From Calothrix sp. NIES-4105 (GTDB lineage Bacteria; Cyanobacteriota; Cyanobacteriia; Cyanobacteriales; Nostocaceae), in NCBI RefSeq assembly GCF_002368415.1, contig NZ_AP018290.1:10345717-10409716 (forward strand): a stretch of DNA of 64,000 nt, given 5' to 3'. A program made the position numbers and the translations under genes. The notes beneath the pieces are model-generated. The model was not told the DNA's origin, did no database searches, and saw nothing but the letters and a program-made list of their open reading frames with translations. The stretch's first letter is position 1; the number at the start of each line of letters is the position of its first letter. Of this stretch, positions 1 through 8,781 are shown in pieces.

Positions 1-438
1 GGTTCGTTTGCAGCAGTTAGACTAAATTTTACAGGTTCATTTTCGGGAAAAGCGAATTTAGTATTTCCAACAGAGAGTGCGGCAACGTTAGTTAGCTTAC
101 TTACAGGAGAAGAAATAGATAGCCCAGATTTAGACTCAGTAAAAATTGGTACATTAAGCGAAGTAGGTAATATCGTAATTAATGGAATTATGGGGTCGAT
201 TAGTAATGTATTAAACCAACACCTTAATTATGCTATACCAATTTATATGGAGGATTCAATCAATCATATATTATCGTTAGATAATACAACTGAGCAAACA
301 GTTTTTTTGCTGGCACAAGCGCGCTTTGCGATTGAAACTTTAGAAGTTATGGGAGAAATAGTTCTGATTTTTGAAATGGATTCATTTGGTACGCTCATTA
401 AAGTTATTGACCAACAACTTGAACTTTCTCCTTCTTAA
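1..438 (+). CDS. CheC/CheX-type chemotaxis phosphatase (5' end outside window)
   Basis: The reading frame is open from base 1, so the gene starts before the window and only its last 145 codons are seen. They contain the CheC-family active-site pattern ExxN followed by 22 residues and a proline: SEVGN at about residues 63-67 of the visible part and NYAIP at about 87-91. A preceding FTGSFSGKANLVFP stretch is typical of the CheC core. Proteins of this family dephosphorylate CheY-like receivers. The hybrid histidine kinase 38 bp downstream on the same strand carries such a receiver and is a plausible partner (inference). Whether it is CheC or a one-motif relative cannot be decided without the missing N-terminus. 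Confidence 0.8.
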   Translation, partial: GSFAAVRLNFTGSFSGKANLVFPTESAATLVSLLTGEEIDSPDLDSVKIGTLSEVGNIVINGIMGSISNVLNQHLNYAIPIYMEDSINHILSLDNTTEQTVFLLAQARFAIETLEVMGEIVLIFEMDSFGTLIKVIDQQLELSPS

Positions 439-476
439 CATGTAGTTATTATAATAATAGGGCGTATACCTAAATA

Positions 477-2066
477 ATGCTAGAAATAATCAACGAAGCG
501 CAGGATAAATTTAGTCATTTTGATCTTATACCGTTGGGCTTATGTATATTCAAGTCTGACTACATAGTCATATACTGGAATAGTTGTTTAGAAGAATGGA
601 CAAAGATTCCGCGCGAGTTGATTTTAGGTACTTCGCTTACAGAGAGATTTCCGCATTTAAATCAACCGCAGTATGCAAGTCGGTTGCAACAAATATTTAA
701 TGGTGGGCCACCAGCAATTTTTTCTTCACAATTACATAAATATACGATTCCGGCGCCGAGTACACAAGGTAAAAATCGTATCCAACACACAACCGTAACA
801 TCGCTGTCTGGGATTGATGGAGAAAACAGTTGTGCGTTAATGTCAATACAAGACGTTACAGATTTAACACATCGTCTTCACCAATATCGAACAATGCGCG
901 ACCTTGCGTTAGCAGAAGCAATAGAACGTAAATTAGCGCAAGAATCAGCAGAAGCAGCAAACCGAATAAAAGATGAGTTTTTAGCAATTTTATCACACGA
1001 ACTTCGTACACCGCTTAACCCAATATTGGGATGGTCAAAATTACTCAAAACTGGCAATTTAGATCAAAAAAGTAAGAATTTGGCAATTGAAACCATCGAA
1101 CGCAATGCAAAACTGCAAGTGCAACTAATTGATGATTTACTTGACGTGTCGCGAATACTGCGAGGTAAACTTAAGTTAGATTTTGCACCTGTTGACTTGG
1201 CTTATGTTGTTCGGGCAGCGTTAGAAACAGTACGGTTAGCAGCAGAAGCAAAATCAATGCAGCTAACTACTGAAATTAATCCGAATATAGGTAAAGTCTT
1301 GGGTGATATCAACCGTTTACAACAAATCGTTACCAATTTACTGACAAATGCGGTTAAATTTACACCTACAGGTGGTCAAGTTACAATTAGCGTAAAACAA
1401 ATTGACGAGCAGGTACAGTTACAGGTTACAGATACGGGAAAAGGAATTAAACCAGAATTTTTACCATATATATTTGAGTATTTCCGTCAAGCAGATAGCG
1501 GAACTACTAGAAAATTTGGTGGGTTGGGATTAGGTTTGGCAATTTCGCGTCATTTAGTCGAATTGCACGGTGGTACAATTATGGCAGAAAGTTGTGGTGA
1601 AGGACTTGGAGCAACTTTCACTTGTTGTTTTCCAGTTGTAGCAGTGACAGTGCCACAAATAAAACAAGAATTAAACGAAGTTACATCATTAGCTGGAATC
1701 AACTTGTTAGCAATCGATGATGAACCTGATAATTTAGAATTAATATCGTTTGTTTTAGAACAATATGGCGCCACGGTAACAACAGTTAACTCAGGTGCTG
1801 CTGCGCTCGAAACAATTCAATCTTCGCAACCAGATGTAGTAATAAGCGATATTGGAATGCCAGTAATGGATGGTTATGAATTAATCCGTCAAATCCGCGC
1901 GTTACCAGAGTATCAAAATAAATCAATTCCAGCAATTGCACTTACAGCCTACGGTACCGATACAGACCATCAGAAAATTCTTGAAGCTGGTTATAAATAT
2001 CATATAACTAAACCTCTAGATTTTGATGAATTAGTGCGCGCGGTCACCCAATTATGCAACCCGTAG
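477..2066 (+). CDS. PAS hybrid sensor histidine kinase with C-terminal receiver
   Basis: 529 aa, soluble. The domains are an N-terminal PAS-like sensor (about 15-130), HisKA with SHELRTPL and phospho-acceptor His174, HATPase_c with N-box NLLTNAVKF (about 287-295) and G-boxes DTGKGI and GLGLGLA (319-355), and a CheY-like receiver (about 408-527) with acidic pair D414/D415, phospho-acceptor D458 and K512. No membrane segment is visible, so the input is probably cytoplasmic. It follows the CheC-type gene closely and the two are probably co-transcribed. The ligand and any output partner are unknown. The internal receiver suggests either a phosphorelay or autoregulation. Confidence 0.9.
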   Translation: MLEIINEAQDKFSHFDLIPLGLCIFKSDYIVIYWNSCLEEWTKIPRELILGTSLTERFPHLNQPQYASRLQQIFNGGPPAIFSSQLHKYTIPAPSTQGKNRIQHTTVTSLSGIDGENSCALMSIQDVTDLTHRLHQYRTMRDLALAEAIERKLAQESAEAANRIKDEFLAILSHELRTPLNPILGWSKLLKTGNLDQKSKNLAIETIERNAKLQVQLIDDLLDVSRILRGKLKLDFAPVDLAYVVRAALETVRLAAEAKSMQLTTEINPNIGKVLGDINRLQQIVTNLLTNAVKFTPTGGQVTISVKQIDEQVQLQVTDTGKGIKPEFLPYIFEYFRQADSGTTRKFGGLGLGLAISRHLVELHGGTIMAESCGEGLGATFTCCFPVVAVTVPQIKQELNEVTSLAGINLLAIDDEPDNLELISFVLEQYGATVTTVNSGAAALETIQSSQPDVVISDIGMPVMDGYELIRQIRALPEYQNKSIPAIALTAYGTDTDHQKILEAGYKYHITKPLDFDELVRAVTQLCNP

Positions 2067-2167
2067 GATAGGCGCCTCATTTAGATGGTAGGTTAGGTCA
2101 TCACCAGACAGATAACCTGCGAGTTGGCTAAAATTGGGGAAACATCTATATTAATAATATTTTTCAG

Positions 2168-2530
2168 GTGGCTAGTATATTTTGTCCCCGTTGTAATCAG
2201 CAAGTTGACTCACAAGCTGTGACTTGCCCTTTTTGTCGAACTGAGTTAAAAGCATTTGGACATCCTGGTATTCCGTTGCACCGCGCGGGCAAGGATGAGT
2301 ATTTGTGTGATACTTGTACGTACCATATGGACGATAGCTGTAATTATCCGCAGCGTCCGACGGCAAAAGAGTGTACTTTATATCAAAATTTTGAAGAATA
2401 TCAAGCGCAGAAACAATATCGAAAACCTAGTTATAATCAAAGTTTTCAAAGTTGGGTACGTCAAAATCAAACGCTATTGCTGTTTGTAGCTTTATTTGTA
2501 GTTTGTTTATTAATTGCAGCTTTCACTTAA
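2168..2530 (+). CDS. Zinc-ribbon protein with C-terminal membrane anchor
   Basis: 120 aa from a GTG start. The N-terminus has two CxxC knuckles (CPRC at 6-9 and CPFC at 20-23), the usual double zinc-ribbon spacing. A second cysteine group (C46, C49, C57, C67) resembles a further metal site. The last 20 residues are a hydrophobic tail anchor. The function is unknown; zinc ribbons of this type often mediate protein or nucleic-acid contacts. No strong Shine-Dalgarno sequence is visible. The start is supported because it lies just before the first knuckle. Confidence 0.7.
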   Translation: MASIFCPRCNQQVDSQAVTCPFCRTELKAFGHPGIPLHRAGKDEYLCDTCTYHMDDSCNYPQRPTAKECTLYQNFEEYQAQKQYRKPSYNQSFQSWVRQNQTLLLFVALFVVCLLIAAFT

Positions 2531-2582
2531 GAGTACTTTGTGTTATTAATTTTGGAAAATAAGCGCCGACTTTGATTTTCTC

Positions 2583-2614
2583 TTACCTCTGTGTTGTCTG
2601 TGCCTCCGTGGTAA
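2583..2614. repeat. Interspersed CCACAGAGGCACAGA-type repeat
   Basis: A TTACC...GTGGTAA stretch in the spacer between the zinc-ribbon gene and nblS. It is the inverse of stretches at about 47403-47437 and 63365-63400. It lies outside genes and has no coding potential. It is one member of a dispersed repeat family in this window. Confidence 0.6.
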
Positions 2615-2664
2615 AAAAATATATGACTGCACATCACCAGATAGATGTGCCACAACTCCCAACT

Positions 2665-2727
2665 GTAGAGACGCGATTAATCGCGTCTCTACCTAACTCG
2701 TACAGACGCGATTAATCGCGTCTCTAC
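2665..2727. repeat. Two adjacent GTAGAGACG palindromes (REP-like)
   Basis: Two 28-bp palindromes at 2665-2692 and 2700-2727, each with arms GTAGAGACG / CGTCTCTAC (the second reads GTACAGACG) around a CGATTAATCG core. They lie downstream of nblS. The second runs into the gene and its CTA supplies the nblS stop codon on the minus strand. They belong to the family seen at 7495, 21823, 28814, 44962, 58032-58999 and 62346. They may also act as transcription terminators, but no T-tract follows. Confidence 0.9.
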
Positions 2728-4625
2728 CTAACTCCTAACTCTTCGAGGTGCGGCGCCTTTTGTTCTACAATTGGCAAATCAAACCAAAAGGTGGTACCAG
2801 TACCAACTTCGCTGACCAAGTTAACTCGACTATGGTGTTTGTCGATGATGTTGCGGACAATTGATAGTCCTAAACCTGTACCTTCGAGGGTATGAACGCG
2901 GTTTTCGACGCGGAAGAAACGGTCGAATATTGCTTCTTGGTCTTCTGGTGCAATTCCAATACCGGTGTCGGAAATTTCTATTCGTACTTTCTTTGTATCT
3001 AATTGATACGCGCGGAAAGCAATCTTACCACCGGGTAAGGAGAATTTGAGCGCGTTACCAACTAAATTACCAAAGACTTGTAGTAATAAATCGTAATTAC
3101 CGACAACTAAGGGTAGGTTAGATTCAACTTCTTGAACTATTTCAATTCCTTTATCTCTGGCGTTAAGTTGATAAGTACGCAGTGTTTGTTCGATTGCTTG
3201 AGTTAAATCTACTCCATCCAAGCTATAAACGCGCCCTGACTCTAATTTAGATAAATCTAATACATCGTTGACTAATCGAGTTAAACGGTCTGTCTCATGA
3301 TTTACCGTTGATAGAAACTCTTTGCGCTGTTCTATTTCTAAATCTTCACCGTATTCATGCAGGGTTTCAATGTATGTTTTTATGTTAAATAGTGGTGTTC
3401 GTAATTCGTGGGAAACATTACTGATAAATTGACTTTTGGCTTCATTCAGTTCAACTTCGCGCGTGATATCCTGAACAGTTATTGCAATACCCTTAATACT
3501 CTCACGCTGTAGGTTGAGAACTGTTGTTAACAAAATACGAATAGTGCGTTTTGTTGGTTGACCAAGTGGAATACGAAATTCAGCACTTTCGCGTTCACCT
3601 GCTGCCATTTCGTACAAAGGACGTGTAATTTCCATTTGCACACTATTTGGTAGCTGATGCAATACGTTACTACCTTCGACATCAATATCTTCCCAACCAA
3701 AAATACGACGCGCGTTTGGGTTGGCAAGAATTACCTGCATATTATTGTCAATCAAGACGGCGCCGTCAGCAATGGTAGAGACAAGCGTTTCAAGTTTGGC
3801 TTTTTCAGCAGTGAGTTCCTCGATATTTTGTTCTTCGTAACGTTCTAAACGTTCTGCCATATCGTTAAAACTGAAGATTAACTCTCCAAGTTCTCCACCC
3901 AGAGGCAAATCTATTCGCTGTTGAAAATTACCAGCAGCAATTTGCTTGACACCTGCTAAAAGTTCTTTGATAGGTTTAGTGATAGTTAAAGCATTAACAA
4001 CACCAGCCAAAATCACCATTACCCAAATCGTGATAAACACGGCAATAGTAACATCACGGGTAAAGTTAGTAGAAATAACTGCAGTTTGGTTCGGATTTAT
4101 ACCAACTGCCATAACACCAAGGTACTTACCATTAGTCGTTAATGGTACAAATACATCAGTAACTTCTCCATCGGGTGATTGATGCTGACGTACCATTGGT
4201 TTCTCAGCATCAGTAGCATAATCGTCAGGTAGCTGTATTCGTCGTTGAATTGTCAGCGAATTCTCAACTTCTGGTTCCCAAAAAGGAATGCCAAAAAAGA
4301 TTTTTCCAGTATCGTCTGCAAACAGTATGTATCGAATGCTAGATGTACTGCTGTAAAACCTTTGTGATAGTTGAGCGACCTCAGTTAAGTTGTTATCGGC
4401 GACTAGAGGAGCAACGTTGGCAGCAAGTAACAATCCTAAGTCGCGACCAAAACGAGTATCGTTCAAACGCGCGTCTTGTTGAATTGTGTTGACAGCCCAA
4501 AACGTCAAGCCGCTCATGACCAAAGATACCACCAGCGTGGCGGCAGCCAAGAGCTTAGTTTGGAGGGTAAACTGCGACCACCAGCTAGCAATCGCTTCTC
4601 GGATATAAGTAAAAATAGCAAGCAT
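2724..4625 (-). CDS. nblS: NblS/Hik33 (DspA)-type membrane sensor histidine kinase
   Basis: 633 aa. The layout is TM1 (about 24-46), an extracytoplasmic region (about 47-190), TM2 (about 192-214), HAMP (about 215-265), a PAS domain (about 275-385), HisKA with SHELRTPLF and His406, and HATPase_c with GNALKF and DTGIGI motifs. This matches the cyanobacterial NblS/Hik33/DspA family, which controls high-light, cold, redox and phycobilisome-degradation responses through RpaB-type regulators. From memory, nblS often neighbours purD in cyanobacteria, as it does here. The C-terminal residues GVR-stop are encoded by the edge of a palindromic repeat, so the tail has probably been remodelled. Confidence 0.9.
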   Translation of the reverse strand: MLAIFTYIREAIASWWSQFTLQTKLLAAATLVVSLVMSGLTFWAVNTIQQDARLNDTRFGRDLGLLLAANVAPLVADNNLTEVAQLSQRFYSSTSSIRYILFADDTGKIFFGIPFWEPEVENSLTIQRRIQLPDDYATDAEKPMVRQHQSPDGEVTDVFVPLTTNGKYLGVMAVGINPNQTAVISTNFTRDVTIAVFITIWVMVILAGVVNALTITKPIKELLAGVKQIAAGNFQQRIDLPLGGELGELIFSFNDMAERLERYEEQNIEELTAEKAKLETLVSTIADGAVLIDNNMQVILANPNARRIFGWEDIDVEGSNVLHQLPNSVQMEITRPLYEMAAGERESAEFRIPLGQPTKRTIRILLTTVLNLQRESIKGIAITVQDITREVELNEAKSQFISNVSHELRTPLFNIKTYIETLHEYGEDLEIEQRKEFLSTVNHETDRLTRLVNDVLDLSKLESGRVYSLDGVDLTQAIEQTLRTYQLNARDKGIEIVQEVESNLPLVVGNYDLLLQVFGNLVGNALKFSLPGGKIAFRAYQLDTKKVRIEISDTGIGIAPEDQEAIFDRFFRVENRVHTLEGTGLGLSIVRNIIDKHHSRVNLVSEVGTGTTFWFDLPIVEQKAPHLEELGVR

Positions 4626-4714
4626 CTTAAATTAAAGTTGTAAAGTTGTTAGTAGTTTTTTATAAACAAACTTCAACAACTAAAAAATTAACAGTTATTT
4701 ACACAAAATGCGAA

Positions 4715-5998
4715 TCAAGTTAGCACTCTATGCCCAATATCCCTTCGATAGTACATGCCATCGAAGCTAATTTTGGCGATTCCTGCATATGCTTGATTCA
4801 GTGCTTGTTTAAAATCTTCGCCAACTCCTGTGACATTCAATACTCTACCACCATCAGTATATATTTCTGAAGCTTGTTGTGAGTTTGATTTTGTTCCAGC
4901 GTGAAATACCGTGGCGCCAACAGTTTGAGCATCGGTGAGTCCTGTGATTATTTTACCTTTGGTGTAATCACTAGGATAACCGCCACTAGCAGCAACAACA
5001 GTAGCACATGCACTACTGTTCCAAGCAATGGGCAGCATTTGCGCTAAACGTCCTTCAACGCAGGCTAAAAGAAGTTCTTCTAAAGGTGTTTCAAGTAATG
5101 GTAAAATCACCTGTGTTTCTGGGTCGCCAAAACGGCAGTTAAATTCTAAGACTTTAAAATTTCCGTCAGGGGAAACGATTAATCCAGCATATAAAACGCC
5201 TCGATAGTCAATACCCTTAGCTTTTAAAGCTGCAATTGTACGTTCGAGTACTTCGGTTTGCACTCTCGCCATTAAAGTATCTGTGGCAATAGGTGCTGGT
5301 GCATAGGCGCCCATACCACCTGTGTTTTCACCTGTATCACCTTCACCAATACGTTTATGGTCTTGTGCAGGTAATAGGGGGCAAATAGTTTCGCCATCAG
5401 TGAGCGCTAAAACAGAGACTTCCTGCCCAGTTAAAAATTCTTCGATAACGGCGAAATTGCCTGCACTGCCAAACTGCCCGCCAAATATTGCATCAAGACC
5501 AGCGTAAGCTTCTTCAATAGTTTGAGCGACTATCACACCCTTGCCTGCTGCTAACCCGTCGGCTTTAACTACTATAGGCGCCCCTTTAGATTTGACATAT
5601 GACTTGGCAGCTTTAACATCAGTAAATACCGCAGATGACGCAGTAGGCACATGTGCTTCTTGCATCAACGCTTTTGCCCATGCTTTACTCGCTTCAATTT
5701 GGGCGCCTGCACGAGTTGGTCCAAATACTTTTAAAGCTCTGGCTTGCAAAAAATCTGTAATCCCCTTGGCTAAGGGAACTTCGGGGCCAACGACCACTAA
5801 TGAAACACTGTGTTTTTGGGCTATTTCGTTAATACCTTCAAAATCATCAACCGTAACAGGAACGTTTTCGCAGCGCTCCATAGTCGCAGTTCCACCATTT
5901 CCTGGGGCACAAAAAACGCGCTCGATTTGCTTAGATTGTAGCAGTTTCCAAGCAATGGCATGTTCGCGTCCACCGTTACCAACAACTAAAACTTTCAC
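4715..5998 (-). CDS. purD: Phosphoribosylamine-glycine ligase (GAR synthetase)
   Basis: 427 aa, full family length. It joins 5-phosphoribosylamine to glycine using ATP, the second step of de novo purine synthesis. Diagnostic motifs are the N-terminal VLVVGNGGREHAIAWKL, GPEVPLAKG, VVKADGLAAGKGV in the ATP-grasp region, DHKRIGEGDTGENTGGMGA, and EFNCRFGDPETQ near residue 285. The gene lies 89 bp upstream of nblS on the same strand. The 259-bp spacer to the divergent epimerase gene (5999-6257) is AT-rich, has one GGCGCC site and should hold both promoters; I cannot assign boxes with confidence. Confidence 0.97.
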   Translation of the reverse strand: MKVLVVGNGGREHAIAWKLLQSKQIERVFCAPGNGGTATMERCENVPVTVDDFEGINEIAQKHSVSLVVVGPEVPLAKGITDFLQARALKVFGPTRAGAQIEASKAWAKALMQEAHVPTASSAVFTDVKAAKSYVKSKGAPIVVKADGLAAGKGVIVAQTIEEAYAGLDAIFGGQFGSAGNFAVIEEFLTGQEVSVLALTDGETICPLLPAQDHKRIGEGDTGENTGGMGAYAPAPIATDTLMARVQTEVLERTIAALKAKGIDYRGVLYAGLIVSPDGNFKVLEFNCRFGDPETQVILPLLETPLEELLLACVEGRLAQMLPIAWNSSACATVVAASGGYPSDYTKGKIITGLTDAQTVGATVFHAGTKSNSQQASEIYTDGGRVLNVTGVGEDFKQALNQAYAGIAKISFDGMYYRRDIGHRVLT

Positions 5999-6257
5999 CC
6001 TTTTCCCTCAATATGGCGCCACCTAATACCAATGAGCATACCGCGTCTTTATGCTGTCATATTTAGAAAAAATTCTTAAAAAACCCTAAAATTCAAAGTT
6101 TATACTGAATACTTTGAAACTTGGTTCTAAAAAGACTCGTCAAATTACTGATGAGACTTAATATAAAAACATGTAAATTAAAAGTGGTTATATGAGTATA
6201 AATATTAACCTTTAATACTGTTCTATAAATATTGTACCTGGTAATATTAAAACAAAA

Positions 6258-7229
6258 ATGAACATGAATAAAAGTATAGTTACAGGCGCCGCAGGTTTTA
6301 TTGGCTCGCATCTAGTCGAAGCTTTATTAGAACAAGGACAGAAAGTAATTGGTATAGACGAGTTCAACAGTTACTACGACCCAGCGCTCAAACGCAAAAA
6401 TATCGCCCATTTACAAAACAACCCCAATTTTGAGTTAATCGAAGACGACGTGCAGTTTGTAGACTGGCAAACGCTGCTTGATGACGTTGACGTAGTTTAC
6501 CACCAAGCAGCCCAAGCAGGTGTACGCGCATCGTGGGGTAAAGGGTTTCGTTCGTATACCGAACGCAACATTAGTGCAACACAAATCTTACTAGAAGCAG
6601 CCAAAGACGCAAAGCACCTCAAACGCTTAGTATTCGCGTCAACTTCGAGCATTTACGGTGATGCGGAAACTTTACCTACTCACGAAGGTATTTGTCCGGC
6701 GCCAGTTTCACCTTATGGCATCACCAAATTAGCAGCAGAGAGATTATGCGGACTTTACTACAAAAACTTTGGCGTACCGTTTGTAGCTTTACGCTACTTC
6801 ACAGTTTACGGTCCACGTCAGCGTCCAGACATGGCATTCCACAAATTCTTCAAAGCTGTTATTGAAAACGAAGCAATTCCAGTTTACGGAGATGGTAAAC
6901 AAACGCGCGACTTTACATTTGTTAGTGACGCAGTAGCAGCAAACTTAGCAGCAGCAAAGGCAGAAGAAGCTATTGGGCAAATAATTAATATTGGTGGTGG
7001 TAGTCGCGCTGTGCTATCAGATGTACTTAATATGATGGAAGAAATAGTAGGGCAACCTATCAAGCGTCAATATATAGAAAGAGCAATGGGCGACGCGCGA
7101 CATACAGGCGCCGATATTACCAAAGCACAAAAACTCCTAGGATGGCAACCACAAGTATCACTACGCGAAGGGTTAACTCAAGAATGGCAATGGGTCAAAG
7201 AGTTGTATAAGTTAGGAGTTATGAGTTAG
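6258..7229 (+). CDS. NAD-dependent sugar-nucleotide epimerase/dehydratase
   Basis: 323 aa extended short-chain dehydrogenase. It has the Rossmann motif GAAGFIG (G10-G16), a catalytic STSS group (about 128-131) and YGITK with Tyr153 and Lys157. It resembles UDP-glucuronate 4-epimerase and GalE-like enzymes that feed exopolysaccharide or lipopolysaccharide synthesis. The FNSYYDPALKR segment after the first beta-strand is typical of UDP-glucuronate epimerases. The exact substrate cannot be fixed from the sequence alone. An ATG three codons inside could also be the start. It stands alone, and its 3' end runs into a tandem hairpin repeat. Confidence 0.85.
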   Translation: MNMNKSIVTGAAGFIGSHLVEALLEQGQKVIGIDEFNSYYDPALKRKNIAHLQNNPNFELIEDDVQFVDWQTLLDDVDVVYHQAAQAGVRASWGKGFRSYTERNISATQILLEAAKDAKHLKRLVFASTSSIYGDAETLPTHEGICPAPVSPYGITKLAAERLCGLYYKNFGVPFVALRYFTVYGPRQRPDMAFHKFFKAVIENEAIPVYGDGKQTRDFTFVSDAVAANLAAAKAEEAIGQIINIGGGSRAVLSDVLNMMEEIVGQPIKRQYIERAMGDARHTGADITKAQKLLGWQPQVSLREGLTQEWQWVKELYKLGVMS

Positions 7230-7441
7230 TCGGGGCGGGTTTAGTTATATCCTGGGTTTATAATCGGAAATTTTGGTGAACCCGCCCGTACAGGAGAGTT
7301 AGTCGGGGCGGGTTTAGTTATATCCTGGTGAATAATCGGAAATTTTGGTGAACCCGCCCGTACAGGAGAGTTAGTCGGGGCGGGTTTAGTTATATCCTGG
7401 GTTTATAATCGGAAATTTTGGTGAACCCGCCCGTACAGGAG
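7225..7441. repeat. Three tandem 72-73-bp hairpin repeats
   Basis: Three consecutive units begin at 7225, 7298 and 7370. Each starts GTTAGTCGGGGCGGGTTT and ends AACCCGCCCGTACAGGAG, so each folds into a long hairpin with GGGCGGGTT / AACCCGCCC arms. The middle unit lacks one base in the TCCTGGGTTTAT part. The first unit overlaps the stop region of the epimerase gene. The same arms recur at 12683-12736 and 32579-33056. Confidence 0.95.
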
Positions 7442-7494
7442 TAATGTAGAGATGGAATATAGCAGTCCTAAATAATTTGTAAAATCCGCACATT

Positions 7495-7523
7495 GTAGAG
7501 ACGCGATTTAATCGCGTCTCTAC
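7495..7523. repeat. GTAGAGACG palindrome
   Basis: A 29-bp copy with core CGATTTAATCG, downstream of the HNH gene and near-perfect in its arms. It has the same flank type (TTTGTAAAAT nearby) as the copy at 21823-21851, suggesting that the family unit extends past the palindrome. Confidence 0.9.
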
Positions 7524-7550
7524 GTGGTCTGTAATTTAAAATACAAATCA

Positions 7551-7994
7551 TTAATTATCTTTGTTTATACGTTCTAGTGCTGGAGGTGGTGGATAGGCGC
7601 CGAACTCTATTAACATCTGCCTTTCAATAACTCGCTCCTGATGATTAAAATCAAATATTCGAGCAGTAACTTCTCCAATATCTGTTAAAGGTTGAATAAT
7701 AGCTCCGTCTAAACGGAAGTGGTCGCTCCACTTATCGCGACACGGGTTAAAAAAACGAACTAGTTCTCCAGTTCGCCAATTTATAGAACCCAAATCAGAA
7801 CCTTTTTGTACGTTGCAATAAATACACGAATAGCAAAGATTTTGTTCTGTAGAAGAACCGCCGTGTTTAATACTGATAACATGGTCAACTTGAAAGTTCA
7901 TACTAACTACGTCTGGAAGCAGACAATATTCACACAGACAGCCAGCTCGTTCAACAATCAACTTACGAAGCTCTTTACGAATATAGCGATTCAC
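7551..7994 (-). CDS. HNH endonuclease family protein
   Basis: About 147 aa from a GTG at 7994; a longer TTG-started frame begins at 8027 but overlaps the upstream gene by 29 bp. It has two zinc-binding CxxC pairs (CEYC and CIYC), a QVDHVISIKHGG core and N/H residues of the HNH beta-beta-alpha-metal fold. Cyanobacteria carry many such small HNH proteins directly behind a roughly 80-90 aa partner like the one here. I chose the GTG because these proteins usually start about 8 residues before the LRxLVxERA segment. A DNA-cleaving role is inferred from the fold; the target is unknown. Confidence 0.8.
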   Translation of the reverse strand: MNRYIRKELRKLIVERAGCLCEYCLLPDVVSMNFQVDHVISIKHGGSSTEQNLCYSCIYCNVQKGSDLGSINWRTGELVRFFNPCRDKWSDHFRLDGAIIQPLTDIGEVTARIFDFNHQERVIERQMLIEFGAYPPPPALERINKDN

Positions 7995-7998
7995 AATG

Positions 7999-8268
7999 TC
8001 AACTATTAGAGGGTTTTGCAGAAACAAGCTTGAGAGCGCGTATCTTAGCTAGCCTCATTATATGCTCTAATACAAGATAATTATCTAATTCTTTTCTGTC
8101 TTCTGGTGTAAGTATCCCTGTTTCGTGTGCGTCAATCAAATCCTCTAAACGTTCCTGACCCGTTTCTGAAAGTTTAAACTTGATTACACTCTCAGGAGTG
8201 GTGCCAGAAGCAATGAACTCTACAATTTCGTCGTAAACTTTAACAGTCTTTCCTACTGATAACGTCAT
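7999..8268 (-). CDS. Conserved small protein paired with HNH endonuclease
   Basis: 89 aa, acidic and mostly helical. The N-terminal VYDEIVEFIASGTTPESVIKF pattern and a C-terminal LEHIMRLAKIRAL pattern match a small cyanobacterial family usually found immediately upstream of an HNH nuclease. The arrangement suggests a co-expressed two-gene cassette, perhaps regulator or antitoxin plus nuclease (inference). No catalytic motif is visible. Confidence 0.7.
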   Translation of the reverse strand: MTLSVGKTVKVYDEIVEFIASGTTPESVIKFKLSETGQERLEDLIDAHETGILTPEDRKELDNYLVLEHIMRLAKIRALKLVSAKPSNS

Positions 8269-8330
8269 ATATTTAGGTGTTTAGCTTTTATCTGGTGATT
8301 CTCTGCGAAACGCCAGCTTACTTTTATTAT

Positions 8331-8590
8331 ATGTCGCAATAAGCGTCCAGCTATACTGTTTTTGATAGGCGCATAGCAAGTGTTGGCAAAACTACGATGG
8401 CTAAAACTATACAAACGTATAATACTAATTAGGGATTAGCATTTTTCTATACAAATGCTCAGAAAGTTACATCTATGGATAAAATGATGGAACAGGCTTG
8501 CTCATTAGAATGATACCAAAAGCTGTTACCTCATCACCTTTGTTAAAAACATTACTTACAATTACCCAGATACATCTATAGCCCTAGCCC
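8331..8590 (+). pseudogene. Decayed 5' copy of the P-loop kinase-like gene at 10767
   Basis: The stretch aligns by eye with 10767-11030. Both share ATATGTCG at the start codon, TCCAGCTATACTGTTTTTGA, the Walker-A region, CAAACGTATAATACTAAT, and AGATACATCTA near the end. In this copy the fourth codon is TAA, the Walker motif is shifted out of frame, and similarity fades after about 8590. It is therefore a remnant of a duplication that now flanks the pentapeptide gene. From 8591 to 8781 I see nothing but AT-rich spacer. Confidence 0.85.
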
Positions 8591-8781
8591 AATAGTGAAA
8601 ATCATGCCTAGTGCAGGCGGAATGAATCCTCAAAACTCAGTTAGGGATTATTCTAGAAGTCAATAGTCAGGAGTAGATGACCTAACTTGCTAAAAATAGG
8701 AATTGGAGTGAAAATAATGTTATTTTCAATGTTGCAATGGGCAACTTAAATATATGGCTTTGCATTAGCCTTAACCTTTGA

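Noticed and set aside
5541-6026. 161-codon plus-strand frame opposite purD
   Set aside because: It is antisense to a clear purD gene, has no recognisable domain and follows the codon periodicity of the real gene.
6093-6311. 72-codon minus-strand frame upstream of the epimerase gene
   Set aside because: It covers AT-rich promoter DNA and the start of the epimerase gene, with phenylalanine- and isoleucine-rich low-complexity sequence.
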